From NCBI GenBank assembly GCA_035771165.1, contig JAWNZC010000106.1, forward strand, positions 3,131,501-3,195,500: DNA of 64,000 nucleotides. The letters run 5' to 3'. A model generated the notes under the pieces. That model was given only the letters and a program-made list of their open reading frames with translations, had not been told where the DNA came from and did not search any database. Below are positions 50,429 to 60,546 of the stretch, one piece after another (within the stretch, counting starts at the first letter, position 1; the number at the start of each line of letters is the position of its first letter). The translations under genes were made by a program, and so were the position numbers. Source of the DNA: Paragorgia papillata (lineage: Eukaryota; Cnidaria; Anthozoa; Scleralcyonacea; Coralliidae).

Positions 50429-50492
50429 CTGTAATAAATATACAGTATATTAACCCTTTAATTCCCACCATATCAGGATGTCTTCCTTTGAT

Positions 50493-50525
<33 letters not shown>

Positions 50526-50704
50526 AATAAAAAGTGACAAATGGCACCAATGGGAATAAAAGGTTAATCAACTTATGACAACTGATACTGATCCTACATT
50601 TTCATAAATTAGAACACTCAAAAACAATTAGAACACAACATACGTCTGTTAAATTATGGAACTACAACAAACAGTTACATGCAGAGTTACTAGATATACA
50701 ACAC

Positions 50705-51021
50705 CTGTTGACAATGGCTGAACTGCTGCAGCTATTTCAACTATATGATCAGTATATACTACTCCTCCAGTTCCTTCACAGACGTATATGAAGAAAAGTG
50801 GCAATGGCTTGTCATGATTTAAGTCTTCGCTAGCTAATGTCTGGACTTCACAAGTTGGTTCACTATCTCATTCCATCTCCTGGTCACTTTCAGATATATC
50901 ACCCAAGCCAGCATCTTTGCATGTAGCCCCATAAATCCCTGTTTGTTTCACCACCTTTAGTTCCTCCATGTGATCTTTCTCTTGCTTATGCTGCTTGAGT
51001 TTATCTTTCTTGTATTTATTT
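50705..51021 (-). CDS. Exon 6: linker and exonuclease ExoI motif, with stop
   Basis: After a Lys-rich linker (NKYKKDKLKQHKQEKDHMEE) the frame meets TGA at 50868-50870, within SESDQEME-stop-DSEPTC. It then continues into PLPLFFIYVCEGTGGVVYTD and HIVEIAAAVQ. This is the DEDDh ExoI block, normally hhhhDxETTG...hhEIAA. At the first catalytic Asp this copy has Val (GTC at 50781-50783, one base from GAC), while the Glu is kept. Stop and substitution both argue for a non-functional copy. The donor is ACAG|GTGTTG. Confidence 0.78.
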
Positions 51022-51114
51022 CTAAAATAGATACAATTTTATATTATTATTAAATTAATATTTATTTATTTATTATATTTGAATAATGACAAACATTCTA
51101 TTGATTATATTAAC

Positions 51115-51260
51115 CTCTTTTCTTTGTGTTCAGGCTCTTGTCTCTTCATTTTCTTCTGGTCGTAAACATTTTGCTGTTGAATGATATGCTTGACAGTCTC
51201 CATTGGAACAGGAATATCAAGGTTGGTGAAGACAAGCAGTTTCCAAATGGGACCAATGTT
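51115..51260 (-). CDS. Transposase exon 5
   Basis: 146 bases after the acceptor CCCATATAG, entered in phase 0 and left in phase 2. It reads NIGPIWKLLVFTNLDIPVPM, ETVKHIIQQQNVYDQKKMKR and a charged tail QEPEHKEK. The highly charged region runs into the next exon and links the transposase to the exonuclease domain. Confidence 0.75.
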
Positions 51261-51578
51261 CTATATGGGCATTTACAAAAACATATATCCATCTGAGCAT
51301 GCATACAGTATTTGCTTGAGGTTAAAAGATACCTGATTAGTAGAATCACGGACAGTTACTGTACCAAACATTGCTGAATGCTGATGTGATCATAAGAATC
51401 AGAAGCACTTCTACAATGAAGACACCTCAAATGATCACGGAGGGGCATTGCATGAAGAGTTTTTGCAACAACATCCCCTATTCTACAACAAGAATCATAA
51501 CTAAGAATAACAAGTCTCAAGTTCTCAGCTCTCACAATTCTTGTGACAAAATATGAAAGTTAGGTTTAACATCTTTAC

Positions 51579-51824
51579 CTTGTGAGGAATTGACATATTT
51601 GTTTTACAGGAGTAGTGCTCAGCAGCAAGATCGATGCTTTTCTCCCTGTAAACCAGTGCAATGTTGTGGAATCCCTCAACTATGTTGTTTGTCATTCGCC
51701 CATCCAGTGTGATATACTCATCTGCAGCTACTACCATTTTTGTCAGGAGATATTTGAATGCTTTCAGTTGATCTGGACAGTTGAAAGCATGTTTGGTTTG
51801 GTAGGGGACACCTTCAGTAGTTAC
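51579..51824 (-). CDS. Transposase exon 4: NNIVEGFHN helix
   Basis: 246 bases, 82 codons, phase 0 to 0. It reads VTTEGVPYQTKHAFNCPDQL, then KAFKYLLTKMVVAADEYITL and DGRMTNNIVEGFHNIALVYR. The Glu in TNNIVEGFHN is the best candidate for the third catalytic acid of the DDE triad (inference from the family pattern N..E.F..). It ends HYSCKTNMSIPHK before CAAG|GTAAAG. Confidence 0.8.
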
Positions 51825-52344
51825 CTTTTGTTAAAAGAAATATGTATTTTAATTAACAGTAATTATATACATAATCAAATTAAAACTACAGAGATATGAG
51901 TTACATGATACTAGTGTATCATGTAATGATACTAGTCTATCATGTAACTCATATCTCTGAAGATGATGTTCGAGTAAACAACGAAACGTTAGATTTTATA
52001 AAATATTATGTTATTTTTATCCTGTGTTGGATGGCTTTTATTCGTGTTTTGTGCTGGGCACTGATATTTTTAATTAGATTACGTTTTCTGCATGGTGAAT
52101 CTTTAGCTAATTATATACATGTTTCCTAATGCACTGTACATTACTGGTCAAGGATAGACCCTCAACTTTATAACTTGTAATCTGAACAGCTTACATTTCT
52201 GCAATAATGGGGATCATACAAGTCATGCTTTTGTTATTACTGGTAAGTGAACAATACATGTATTTCTATTTTTGAGAATAGAGGTGGAGCGAATCTAGTA
52301 AACTCCATTCTACACACGTAACTATTATTCTTTTATGAACTAAC
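51825..52344. other. Transposase intron 3
   Basis: AT-rich intron with a 15-17-base inverted repeat near 51895-51955 (AGAGATATGAGTTACATGAT against ATCATGTAACTCATATCTCT), a small perfect hairpin around ACTAGTGTATCATG. No coding content. Confidence 0.5.
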
Positions 52345-52475
52345 CTTTGGATGATACCTGCACCACTGTGATGTATGGATATTCTGATAATGATTGTAGT
52401 AATTTTGCAATGCATCTGAAAAATCACCCAATGGATCATCTGAGCTGGTAATGTCTGGACATGCTAGTAAATTGC
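52345..52475 (-). CDS. Transposase exon 3, second part
   Basis: It continues directly from the TTAA break: SNLLACPDITSSDDPLGDFS, then DALQNYYNHYQNIHTSQWCR and YHPK. The tryptophan-cysteine end (NHYQNIHTSQWC) is a helix found at this place in related transposases. The donor is AAG|GTTAGT. Confidence 0.78.
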
Positions 52476-53253
52476 TTAAGGTAGTTGCACTGGCTAATTT
52501 TTGTGTTTTTCAGCAATTTTAGAGGGGTTTTATCTTGAGAAGAAAGTAAAGGATCATTTTTAATTTTTACTTATTGATGAATTAAATACCCAAGATTCAG
52601 AATCAATGAATATTGTAACCTGATACACCCCGTTAATTAGATTATAAGCCAAATACCCCGAGGGTTCAATATAACTAAAAATGATTTTTCTAGGCATATA
52701 TTTATCCTTTTGTAAAAAAGAAACGGATTCATAAACATTATCTCCATACAAAGGATCGCTAGCTTGCAAACTAAAATATTAGAAAATTTGCTGACATTAG
52801 ACAAATTTTCACAATTTGGCCAAAAACCAACCTGTAAATTTAGAAATACTCAGCATAGACGAGTTTGCAAGCTAGCGTTTGTTCATTGTGCTAGTTAGAT
52901 AAATTTCGCCAAATTTCAAGATATTTTGTTCTATATCTACCAAGAAAAATGCGAAAGAGTGCATAATTAACCATTTACTTTGTAGTTTACGCACAAAATC
53001 AGGCTGATTTCCTTTCGATTTCGATTGTTCGCTCTTGTCCACAACTGTCCGCCATCTTGTGCAAATATTCCTTACCCTGGGGACCCACAATGGAGCTTTT
53101 GAACCAGATCAAGCGGCTTTGTTTGGCATTTGTTTGGGGTTGCTAGGCGTTGTCAAATACGGAGGCGCTTTGGAGGTGTGTCTGGCCAATTGACTTCCGT
53201 TACGCTGACCGGAGATGAAAAAAACGTGGGCTCTAAAATAATTTTCCGTTTGT

Positions 53254-53815
53254 TATGGCGTCGAACGAAGCAAGAAATAAGTTAACAAAGTCTGAAAGAA
53301 AGAAGCTGTTGTCAGAAAGAGGTAGATTAGGAGCTGAGACAAGAGGTTTAGGTGTTGGTTCAAGACAAAATTTGGTTCTGCCGGCACAATGGGAAACGGA
53401 AAACCGTGTTTATCCATCACACGTAGCTCGAAAGGTAATTTCGCCTGGAAATGACCACAACGCGGAGAAAGTAATAGGAAGACACTGAAGAAAAGAAAGA
53501 TGGATCTTTGTGTTAGTGGCGCATCCAAATCATCTGAAGAGCAAAGTGATTCATACTCAGATTACTACAAGGATGATGTGACCGAGAGTGTGGAGTCTGT
53601 GGTGGATTCGGTGGTCGAACGCCAGTTGTTTGTTTGTGAATCTAGTGGAATTGCCGCTCTCATTGACGACATAAATAGATGTTCACGATGTTCTACACAC
53701 GTAAAAACGCACAAGCTGTTACATACCTGCAAGCAAGTTGTTACAAGGCTATTCAACCACCGTCATGTGTTCGCACTGGCTGTCCCAGTCTGTTAACATG
53801 TCTGGAACAGGTTGT
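53254..53815 (+). pseudogene. Candidate N-terminal transposase exons of the nested TTAA element
   Basis: ATG at 53254 opens ASNEARNKLTKSERKKLLSE, then RGRLGAETRGLGVGSRQNLV, with a possible donor AAAG|GTAATT near 53436. A second open frame from 53500 reads CVSGASKSSEEQSDSYSDYY, then RQLFVCESSGIAALIDDINR and CSRCSTH. The pattern LFVC....i..(I/L)DDIN..S.C.T recalls the N-terminal cysteine domain of cnidarian Mutator/Kolobok-like transposases. No DDE core follows, so the gene is at most a remnant. Confidence 0.4.
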
Positions 53816-54262
53816 TGACAACTTGTAACAAGGCTGATGACTCCAACAGACTGATGACATTGTTCAACTTGAGGAATATATTGCCACAATATTTTACAGA
53901 ATGCTTCTATTGCCACAAGCCCACAACAGTAATTATCATTAATTTTACACCTCTATTCTGTAACATGTGATAAATGTAGTGTATGCGAGGCAGTGTTAAA
54001 ATACAAATCGAAATACTGAAAGGTTGGTGTACTGCAAAAATATATGAAAATGTTCTAGTTTCGAATACAACTGATGAAAATAGAAGAGGAAAGCTTACCA
54101 TCTTGAAAGAGGTATCACTATATTAGTTTGCAAATAAAGATGTAAATATTATATGGACACATGCATAGAACGGACTGGAGATCACCTTTAATTATGTAAC
54201 AAGCAACAACATCACTGTAATTTATTAAATGAAAACAACATATACATTTTATTTAATAAATT

Positions 54263-54328
54263 TTATTTCGTTTTCTTCCCTTTACTGGGCCACGTCTGGT
54301 GAAGATCACCAATATTGACTTTGTACAC
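54263..54328 (-). CDS. Candidate last exon of a minus-strand gene in the nested element
   Basis: After a TTTTTAG acceptor, 22 codons read VYKVNIGDLHQTWPSKGKKT, then K and a stop. The lysine-rich end with a splice site suggests the final exon of the minus-strand unit that begins at 55622. The middle is interrupted by the TA repeat and the Penelope-like insertion. Confidence 0.35.
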   Translation of the reverse strand: MYKVNIGDLHQTWPSKGKKTK

Positions 54329-54372
54329 CTAAAAAGAAATTCAAAACAAATAAATATTAATAAATAAATAAG

Positions 54373-54703
<331 letters not shown>

Positions 54704-54706
<3 letters not shown>

Positions 54707-54968
54707 TTATTCGGTAGACTTGCTGTGCTACTCGGAGTTTCACGCAGTAAAGCGATCGTCAGGCAACTGACAGATCTGGTGAAGCTACTCTCTATTTACA
54801 GTGTGATATTAGGTATTGTGTTTCATGTCTGCACTTGGTGAATAGTTCGGATCGTTTGTTCAATAGTGAATTGTTCTTGTTTTTCATAATTGTCAGTTTT
54901 TCCTCGAGGCAAAGGTTGCACCTTCTGGAACCAGCTTTGTAGGCAGGAACATTCTTAAGAAGCGACCA
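54704..54968 (-). mobile_element. Penelope-like element 3' fragment
   Basis: On the minus strand from 54968 the frame reads WSLLKNVPAYKAGSRRCNLC, then LEEKLTIMKNKNNSLLNKRS and ELFTKCRHETQYLISHCK, and stops at TAG 54792-54794. The CNLCLEEK...LNKRSEL...CRH signature is the C-terminal end of the GIY-YIG endonuclease region in Penelope-like retroelements. The 3' non-coding part holds a hammerhead-like motif and ends in ATAAATAAATATATA, merging into (TA)n. Severe 5' truncation is usual for these elements. Confidence 0.8.
54711..54780 (-). ncRNA. Hammerhead-ribozyme-like motif of a Penelope-like element
   Basis: Minus strand. The conserved CUGACGA (CUGANGA) lies at 54762-54756 and GAAA at 54741-54738. 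A stem II of CGC/GCG with loop UUUACU lies between them. After GAA a short stem III ACU/AGU with loop CCG follows, and the cleavage triplet GUA ends at 54729. Stem I is formed by UGC before CUGACGA and GCA after the cleavage site, plus an outer CUG/CAG helix and an internal bulge. A minimal stem III is the known feature of hammerheads in Penelope-like elements. The base pair closing stem II next to the core would be U-U, which is atypical, so activity is uncertain. Confidence 0.62.
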
Positions 54969-55015
54969 TACATATATACATATATATGTACATATATATA
55001 TACCATATATATATA

Positions 55016-55622
55016 TAGGGTTGGATTGGCTTGATCCATCACGTCATCAGGGAAGATCTCCCTGATGATAGCCTTCAGGGTGGAAGGGTACACATATGTG
55101 GGCCCACTAGCTCTCGCTTCTGCCCCCAATTTCTTCCTACCAAACTGCAAAGTAAAGTTAAATTATGATCTATTACAATATATAAGGTAGTGACAGAATT
55201 GCGTACAATGCGAGAAGACAGTAAAATGTAAACTTGGCGCGATATATTACATTTGACGTGCGCGCATTAGCGCATATATTATACATTGTATTCTCGAAAT
55301 TATGTGCGTAGAAGAGATAAATAGTCCAATTCAGATAATTTTCAGATTTGAAGCAAAACAAAATTAAGTTTAACTTACCCAGAGAAGACACCACAAATAT
55401 TTGTAGATTCGTGCCCTCGCATCGCACGCCTTCTCCTCTCGTTTTAGCTTCTGGTGCTCTGCTGTAACTGAAACAGATACGAAAGCTGATTACTTGGAAA
55501 GAGCTACAAAATATATAAAATAAGTGAACAACATACCAAAATACATACCCGTTCCTTTCAAACTCGGCGTTGAAAGCCATGAACGCGGCGTTGTGCATTG
55601 CCGAATGGAGATGTTCCGCCAT
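55016..55622 (-). pseudogene. Candidate minus-strand gene of the nested element
   Basis: ATG at 55622 reads AEHLHSAMHNAAFMAFNAEF, then ERNG and a GTATGT donor. A block near 55470-55370 reads in one frame TAEHQKLKREEKACDARARI, then YKYLWCLL with GTAAGT after it. From 55144, after an ACTTTGCAG acceptor, it reads FGRKKLGAEARASGPTYVYP, then STLKAIIREIFPDDVMDQAN. The helical charged pieces look like real exons of an accessory protein of the element, but the phases of exon 1 and 2 do not fit without a one-base change. I do not recognise the family. Confidence 0.35.
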
Positions 55623-55870
55623 TTGTTATTAACATGGTCGCTGACCAGAATTGCGCGTGCTCGGTCATGCGGTTAGCAACCGACCCAGCCCTTTGACGCG
55701 TTCCACAGGTCCAACTTCCGTTAAAATAGGCATTTTCCGAATCGTCTAGCGAAGTTTGGACAAACAATTGGGGAGCAATAATTTTTTTTTTCAATATTAG
55801 ATACAATAAAGTATTATATACCAAAAGATGGTGCCAATCTAAGAACCAAAAATTAGCCAGTGCAACTACC

Positions 55871-55943
55871 TTAAGCATCTATTTGCATTTCCAATCATGC
55901 TATCTGTCATTCGTTTGCATTTCTCTCTTCCCATTTGTTTACA
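55871..55943 (-). CDS. Transposase exon 3, first part
   Basis: The acceptor TTTACACTAG is not ideal but in the right place. The exon reads CKQMGREKCKRMTDSMIGNA, then NRC, and breaks off at TTAA 55871-55874, where the 3.4-kb element is inserted. The other half is at 52345-52475. With one TTAA the joined exon is 204 bases, 68 codons, phase 0 to 0. Confidence 0.75.
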
Positions 55944-56514
55944 CTAGAGTGAAATAATACATTAGTCATTAGTACTATTGATATTCTGGAGAAAAGTATT
56001 TCCCCTCACCATCAAATGAAATATTAAAATCAGATAAAATATAGTAAAAAAAAGCAAGAAAAAACCTTTTATTTCGAGTTTAAATATTTAATTAGAAAAT
56101 AGGAATTAGGTAGTCAACAATGTAACTTGACACGCCTATAAACCTTAATATTGGGTTGTGCCACACCCCTAATACTGGACATGTGCACTGAAACAACCCC
56201 CCCCCCCCCTTTTTTTTGATAAGTTTATTTGTAATGTCTCTTCTATGCCATCTTGATGACTTCAATAAACAGTTGTTACTTAGTAATTTCCATACATTCT
56301 GCTTATTGGAAATGGGCATGGCGTAGATTGGTGGGGTGGTGGGTGGTGGGGGGTTGGTTTTGTTGTGAGTCAAATGTCGTGTGTCTGTGTAGGCATTGGG
56401 TTTACTTTTTTTGTTTAAAAATACATTACCATTTAAAGGTACAACTCAAATTGCCTATGACGCAGTCGAAAACTATTGATGCTATTTAATTTATTTGTAT
56501 ACCAATATACGTAC
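55944..56514. other. Transposase intron 2
   Basis: Intron between the DDE exon and exon 3. It holds a run of 13 C and 8 T at 56197-56217 (the reverse strand reads A8G13). No other feature is seen. Confidence 0.5.
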
Positions 56515-57450
56515 CTGACAGGGTGTCTTTTTCACGTTCTCGAGGTCTGCGTGAAATGTTTTGGCTCGATGATTTCCACAAATAACAATTTCCGTTTCGG
56601 CGCTTTTCTCCAGTAGGACTTCCTGGCAGGACGCGTCTTTATCGATGGTGCACTTACCAATTCGGAAACCGTCGTTGATTAGGTCATCTAGCATTTCTCC
56701 AAACATATCTGCCTCGGCGCCCGCGCTAGTCCCGTCCCAGTTCGAATCGTGACCTCGTTTGCATCGATGTGCATACGCAATCACTTTCCTGGTCTCGTGG
56801 TCGTGGATGGTTGCAGAGCTGTTGTTGGAATAGTGGCCACGAGTTAAATAGAAACCATCGAAAAGAATATGCAATTTGAGTTGGTCACCTCGAAGAATCA
56901 CCTCCTTTCTAGCCTGCCTGACACTCCAATCAGCAATTTGTTTGACACATGGAGCTATCCATTCGATCACACATCCCCACTGTTTTTCACTCATTGATGG
57001 AAGACCGGCCGTTCGTAAAACTTGGCTGTAATCTTTGTAGTACTGACCGTTGAGTAAAAAACAAAGAAGGATGTAATTTGGCAGGAAGGTTTTTGCTTTA
57101 GTTTTACCACATTGAATTGCTTCATCGGAGGAAGAAAACAATGACTTGGCTTCACAGTCGTGGCAGATGACAGTTAGGGAACACTTCAAATCACAACGAA
57201 CTCGAGAGGTTAGTTCATCGATGTCAATGTTCCAGCTGCCACACTGTTCGCACTGTTTAGTCTTACTTAATTCCTTCAACATTTTAGCTGTAATTACGTA
57301 GTGGGCATCATCTTTGATAATTATTTTTTTATCAGAACGTTCGTTTTGGTTATGTTTTGCAACCATAAATATTTTGTTCATTTCGCCCTCAAGTTTGACA
57401 CTTTCGCTTAGTTCCTGAAGCATGCAGTCGCTTTCAGTTTTTTCACTCTC
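56515..57450 (-). CDS. Transposase exon 2: zinc cluster and DDE core
   Basis: About 312 codons. Counting from the methionine at 57423, paired cysteines occur at residues 58/61 (CEQC), 77/81 (CDLKC) and 87/90 (CHDC), a zinc-ribbon-like cluster. The catalytic core follows: LFDGFYLTRGHYSN with Asp189 as the first acidic residue, then NWDGTSAGAEADMF, and GKCTIDKDAS with Asp261/Asp263 as the second. The DG.x.RGH, GTS.GAE and IDKD.S pattern is shared by Mutator/Kolobok-type DDE transposases. The exon ends CAG|GTACGT in phase 0 (KKTPCQ), and the next exon continues CKQMGREKC. Confidence 0.82.
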
Positions 57451-57830
57451 CTAAGACTGAGAGAGAGGATTCAAGCCCAGTTCACTGAACACATCTTTTA
57501 AATTTTTGGCGTTGTTGAATGCTTGGAAAAACTCGGTGTTGATGGTTTCAGGTTCGCTAGCGTAGGCGCTCGTTTTTTTTCCAGTACAATAATTTTTCGG
57601 GGCTCATATTCTTCAAAATAATTAGTCTGTATTTCGACGTCTTTTACTTCGGCCTTTTTAGTTAATATTTCGACGTCCTTCGTTTCTTTTTCAGTTTGAA
57701 TTTCTACGTCTTTCGTTTGTTTTTCCGTCTGTGTCTCGACGTCCTTCAAGTCTTTTGCATGCCAGCGACATTCTGCTGCACGAAGTTTGCTTTCTCCTTT
57801 TATGTACTTTCTTTCCACAAAGTTGCTCAT
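57451..57830 (-). CDS. Transposase exon 1: acidic-basic N-terminal repeats
   Basis: The ATG at 57828-57830 starts SNFVERKYIKGESKLRAAEC. Four near-repeats of about 11 residues follow at residues 29-71: KDVETQTEKQT, KDVEIQTEKET, KDVEILTKKAEV and KDVEIQTNYFE. After the A8 run (57573-57580 on the plus strand) the annotated frame becomes unlike a protein. The next frame gives TSAYASEPETINTEFFQAFN and NAKNLKDVFSELGLNPLSQS, ending at TAG 57451-57453. So there is a one-base shift in the homopolymer, either a real mutation or a sequencing error. TCTCAGTCTTAG before 57450 could also be a splice acceptor. Confidence 0.7.
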
Positions 57831-57990
57831 TCCTTTTCAATTTTTTGTTTTTATTTCATAGTTTTTTTAAATATATATACTACAAAAATATGTTTTCAAA
57901 AAACTTTCCCTGACCGGAAGTAATTTTCCCGCGGAAAACCTAATGTCCTTAGCAACCGGTTGCCTAGCAACGAAATACGTCCGAACACCC
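57831..57990. promoter_or_regulatory. Upstream region and right end of the Kolobok-like element
   Basis: 160 bases between the transposase ATG and the right terminal repeat. They contain the subterminal GGTTGCTAAGGAC-like block, also present at the left end as CGTTGCTAAGGAA, a likely transposase-binding site. An AT-rich stretch at 57850-57895 would have to hold the promoter, but no clear core element is identifiable. Confidence 0.4.
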
Positions 57991-57994
57991 TTAA
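57991..57994. repeat. TTAA target duplication, right
   Basis: TTAA directly after CCGAACACCC, matching 46814-46817. Joining 57995 to 46817 restores the LINE C reading frame (RYKDKLKDNLKRL), which confirms it. Confidence 0.85.
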
Positions 57995-58560
57995 GCTTAT
58001 CTTTGTAGCGAAGAAGTGGTCTGTCAACTCGACGCAATGCATTCTGAATCTGCCCATGCATACAAGAGTTGTTTTGGGATTCTACTATCATCTATTCTTA
58101 CTAAGTGTCCTGACCATCTCATCTGGATTCTGATGAGGAATGCCTCAATTCCAAAAATGTTACACTTATAGAGAGTATTTCACTATTCTTTATCTTATGA
58201 TGCTATTTCATCCTAAGACACAGATTACCCTAAGACAACGCATGTGGAACGAGTCGAGTTCTATATGCTTATACGATAGGGTGTCCATGACTCAGCACCA
58301 TATAAAAGGGTTGTTATGACTACGGCTTCGTATGTCTACTTTAGTTCTTAACGACACATCATGAGAGATCCACAAACGTCTACACTTTTCCTATCCTTGC
58401 CTCAATTTCTTTCGCCAGTTTTGCATCATCAGTCACAACAGAACCAATATAGACAAAGGAGTCAACAGTTTTCAAGGGCTTCCCATCAACAAAGACCGAA
58501 GGTTATACTGGACTTTTTTGCCTGGACTGATAGACAAGCTCAGTTTTCTTAATGCTATGA
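57995..58560 (-). pseudogene. LINE C, 3' part (proximal to the Kolobok-like insertion)
   Basis: Minus-strand pieces in shifting frames: PSVFVDGKPLKTVDSFVYIG, SVVTDDAKLAKEIEARIGKV, then (about 58100) RIRMRWSGHL-like and SCMHGQIQNALRRVDRPLLR followed by YKDKLK. DSFxYLGS, EIxxRIxKA and RPLLRYKDxLK are the standard landmarks of this LINE class downstream of YADD. There are many stops, so it is older than LINE A or B. It continues at 46700-46817. Confidence 0.75.
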
Positions 58561-58579
58561 ACACTAACGGACGCTAATT

Positions 58580-58900
58580 TTAAAACCAGGCGTCGTTGTT
58601 TACGTCTCGTTTGAGTTTTGGATTTGTTTCTATGAACAAGAAATTACAAGTATAGTCTTCACATGTAATTTCTATTTTTGAGCAACTTTTTGAAAGCATA
58701 AACATACTACACAAAACAAAACAACAAGTTAGGAAACTATACCAGAAACGTAGGAACTTTAAACAGGAAGTTATAAATTTAAACAGGAAGTTAAGAAAAT
58801 TCAAAAGTTCAAGTGTCTTAGCAAATAGAAATATTGCAAATTTATTTGGAAATTTGCAAGGAACTTAATCAAATTTTCCAAGAAAGTCAATCAAAATTGC
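58580..58900. other. Unassigned sequence between LINE C parts
   Basis: AT-rich sequence with a tandem near-repeat (TTAAACAGGAAGTTA twice around 58755-58795). It separates two parts of LINE C and may be an insertion. No ends or gene are recognised. Confidence 0.35.
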
Positions 58901-58915
58901 AACCAAATTAGGAAC

Positions 58916-59182
58916 TCAAAAGAGGAACACTTGACGTAGTTTACCTGTAAAACGTTGCTGATTGTACAAACCTCCAGTGGTACGGAACTGGAAACTGACT
59001 TCTTCAGAAAGATATTGGAAGGTAACTTCGAGCATAACCGAGAAAAACAATGCCAAGAGAAAGGGTGCAGGAACGCACCATTGTTTAGTGCCATTGGTAG
59101 CATGGAAGGATTCAGATTGTACGCCACTAGATCGGACAGACGCTTTTATACCTTCGTGGAAAGAGATGATGATATTGAGCAA
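58916..59182 (-). pseudogene. LINE C, reverse transcriptase fragment
   Basis: Minus-strand frame: LNIIISFHEGIKASVRSSGV, ATNGTKQWCVPAPFLLALFF, SVMLEVTFQ, FRTTGGLYNQQRF. NGxKQGCxLAPxLF is RT motif 4 of APE-type LINEs, with Gly replaced by Trp here; the xRTxGxLFN block follows as usual. The position just upstream of 57995-58560 and the same strand indicate one original LINE. Confidence 0.7.
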
Positions 59183-59189
59183 CTTTTCA

Positions 59190-59960
59190 GGAAGTTATAG
59201 TAATAGATACAGTAATAAATACAATTTATCGTGGATCGGTAGTTTCTTAAAAACTGTTCGAAGGCTTGAATAGAACTTTTCCTTTAGGTCGATCAGAGGC
59301 ATGCAGCGTCCAGAGTTGGAGCATATAGCAACTTAAGAAAGTAGCATACTTATTTCTTTCAATTGGCAGACAAAGAGACATAAGACAATCATTTTCTCCA
59401 ACAGGTAAAGACCCTGATACAAATCCAACACCTGACTCACGTTTCTCTCCCCCCCTGGTTTACCTATCCAAAAAAGGTATACCCACCTGCCACTTCCTCT
59501 AACTGACCAATATCAGGGAATTTAGTCTCTGATAAAGCAGCTATACATATATTTTTTCGGTTTTAGGACACGAGCAATAATATCAGTTATCAGTCACCTG
59601 GTTTCTATCCCGCATTCTGATTGGTTAATTCACCTGCAAATAACTGATTGCAAATAATTTTCTGCTGCAAATAATTTTATGAGCATGCGCACTAGCGATA
59701 GCGCTGCTGACTGCAAATAATTTTCGTAAACGTGGCGGTGATGACGGGGGCAAATCGAGGAAGTAATCGAGAGTATTTGGAAGCATCCATAACGACAATA
59801 TACTTCAGAAAAGAAATAGTTAAAAGGAAGATTTAGTGAGATAAAAAGCAAGACTCGTGCCAACAAAACAATTTACGAAGATTTTAGTATGCCAAAGACA
59901 GAGACAAGAATGGCGACCTCTAACTTCAGGCATTTCAAATCAGTTTTAACTATTTCATGA
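59190..59960. other. Intronic sequence, no gene found
   Basis: No protein family or element end is recognised. A CTGCAAATAATTTT-type motif repeats three or four times between 59635 and 59725, suggesting part of a non-autonomous repeat linked to the foldback at 59968-60111. Confidence 0.4.
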
Positions 59961-59967
59961 ATAATAA

Positions 59968-60111
59968 ATCAATTATTGAACTCGTCTATCGCAAAATATC
60001 ATGATTTGTCAGTGCCTCGCTTCCAGTTATTTGCCTCTGCCTTCGGCAAATAACTAGTAGCTCGCCAATGAAATATCATGATATTTTGCTCAGACTCGTC
60101 CAATAATTGAT
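59968..60111. mobile_element. 144-bp foldback with an inner hairpin
   Basis: The left arm starts ATCAATTATTGAACTCGTCT and continues ATCGCAAAATATCATGAT. The right arm is its reverse complement with few mismatches (ATCATGATATTTTGCTCAGA, then CTCGTCCAATAATTGAT). In the loop lies a second hairpin, GTTATTTGCC at 60026 and GGCAAATAAC at 60045. This double palindrome is MITE-like. No target duplication is visible. Confidence 0.65.
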
Positions 60112-60470
60112 AATTATTTAATAGTTGAGTCGGTTTTCTTTGTGCTTTCTATAGAGATGTATCTACGATACATCCCAAGAAAAACGATAATTAAAAATTC
60201 AAGGCTGTATACAGATATTACCCTGGTCAACAGGGCAATATATAGTAATTGATATGATTTTTAGAACACTTACTTAGAATTAACTCTTACTTCTTCGTTC
60301 AAACATTTTAGTTTCACTTCTTTTTTCCCTTACACCCAAAGCGAGAAAGCAATTTTAAGATCAACTTTTCTAGAACCCTCTTCATGTGAGGAAAGCAGTG
60401 CCGTCCCTATAAAGGGCTGCTTTGTTGTGAAAGGAGGACACGAAACACGCAATTGCCCTCATTTTCTTAC
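60112..60470 (-). other. SNX25-like intron, start
   Basis: Sequence just downstream of the coiled-coil exon donor. No transposon or exon is recognisable. Confidence 0.4.
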
Positions 60471-60546
60471 CAGCACGTTCCATGTGAGCCTCTAAATCAC
60501 ACTTTTCTTTCTTTAGACTTTCGATTTCTTTCTCAAGCAACTTTCC
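60471..60546 (-). CDS. SNX25-like coiled-coil exon (partial gene)
   Basis: This is a 76-base exon with acceptor CTATTTAG|GG and donor GCTG|GTAAGA. It encodes 25 residues, GKLLEKEIESLKKEKCDLEA followed by HMERA, a charged amphipathic helix typical of a coiled coil, and ends in phase 1. It joins to the linker exon at 39024-39076. In SNX25-type proteins a coiled coil sits between the RGS and PX domains. The intervening intron is about 21.4 kb and filled with nested transposons. Earlier exons are not in the window. Confidence 0.7.

Noticed and set aside
58955..59273. Two overlapping plus-strand open frames of 81 and 103 codons
   Set aside because: They are shadows of the minus-strand LINE C reverse transcriptase fragment, which has the recognisable NGTKQ.C..AP motif.
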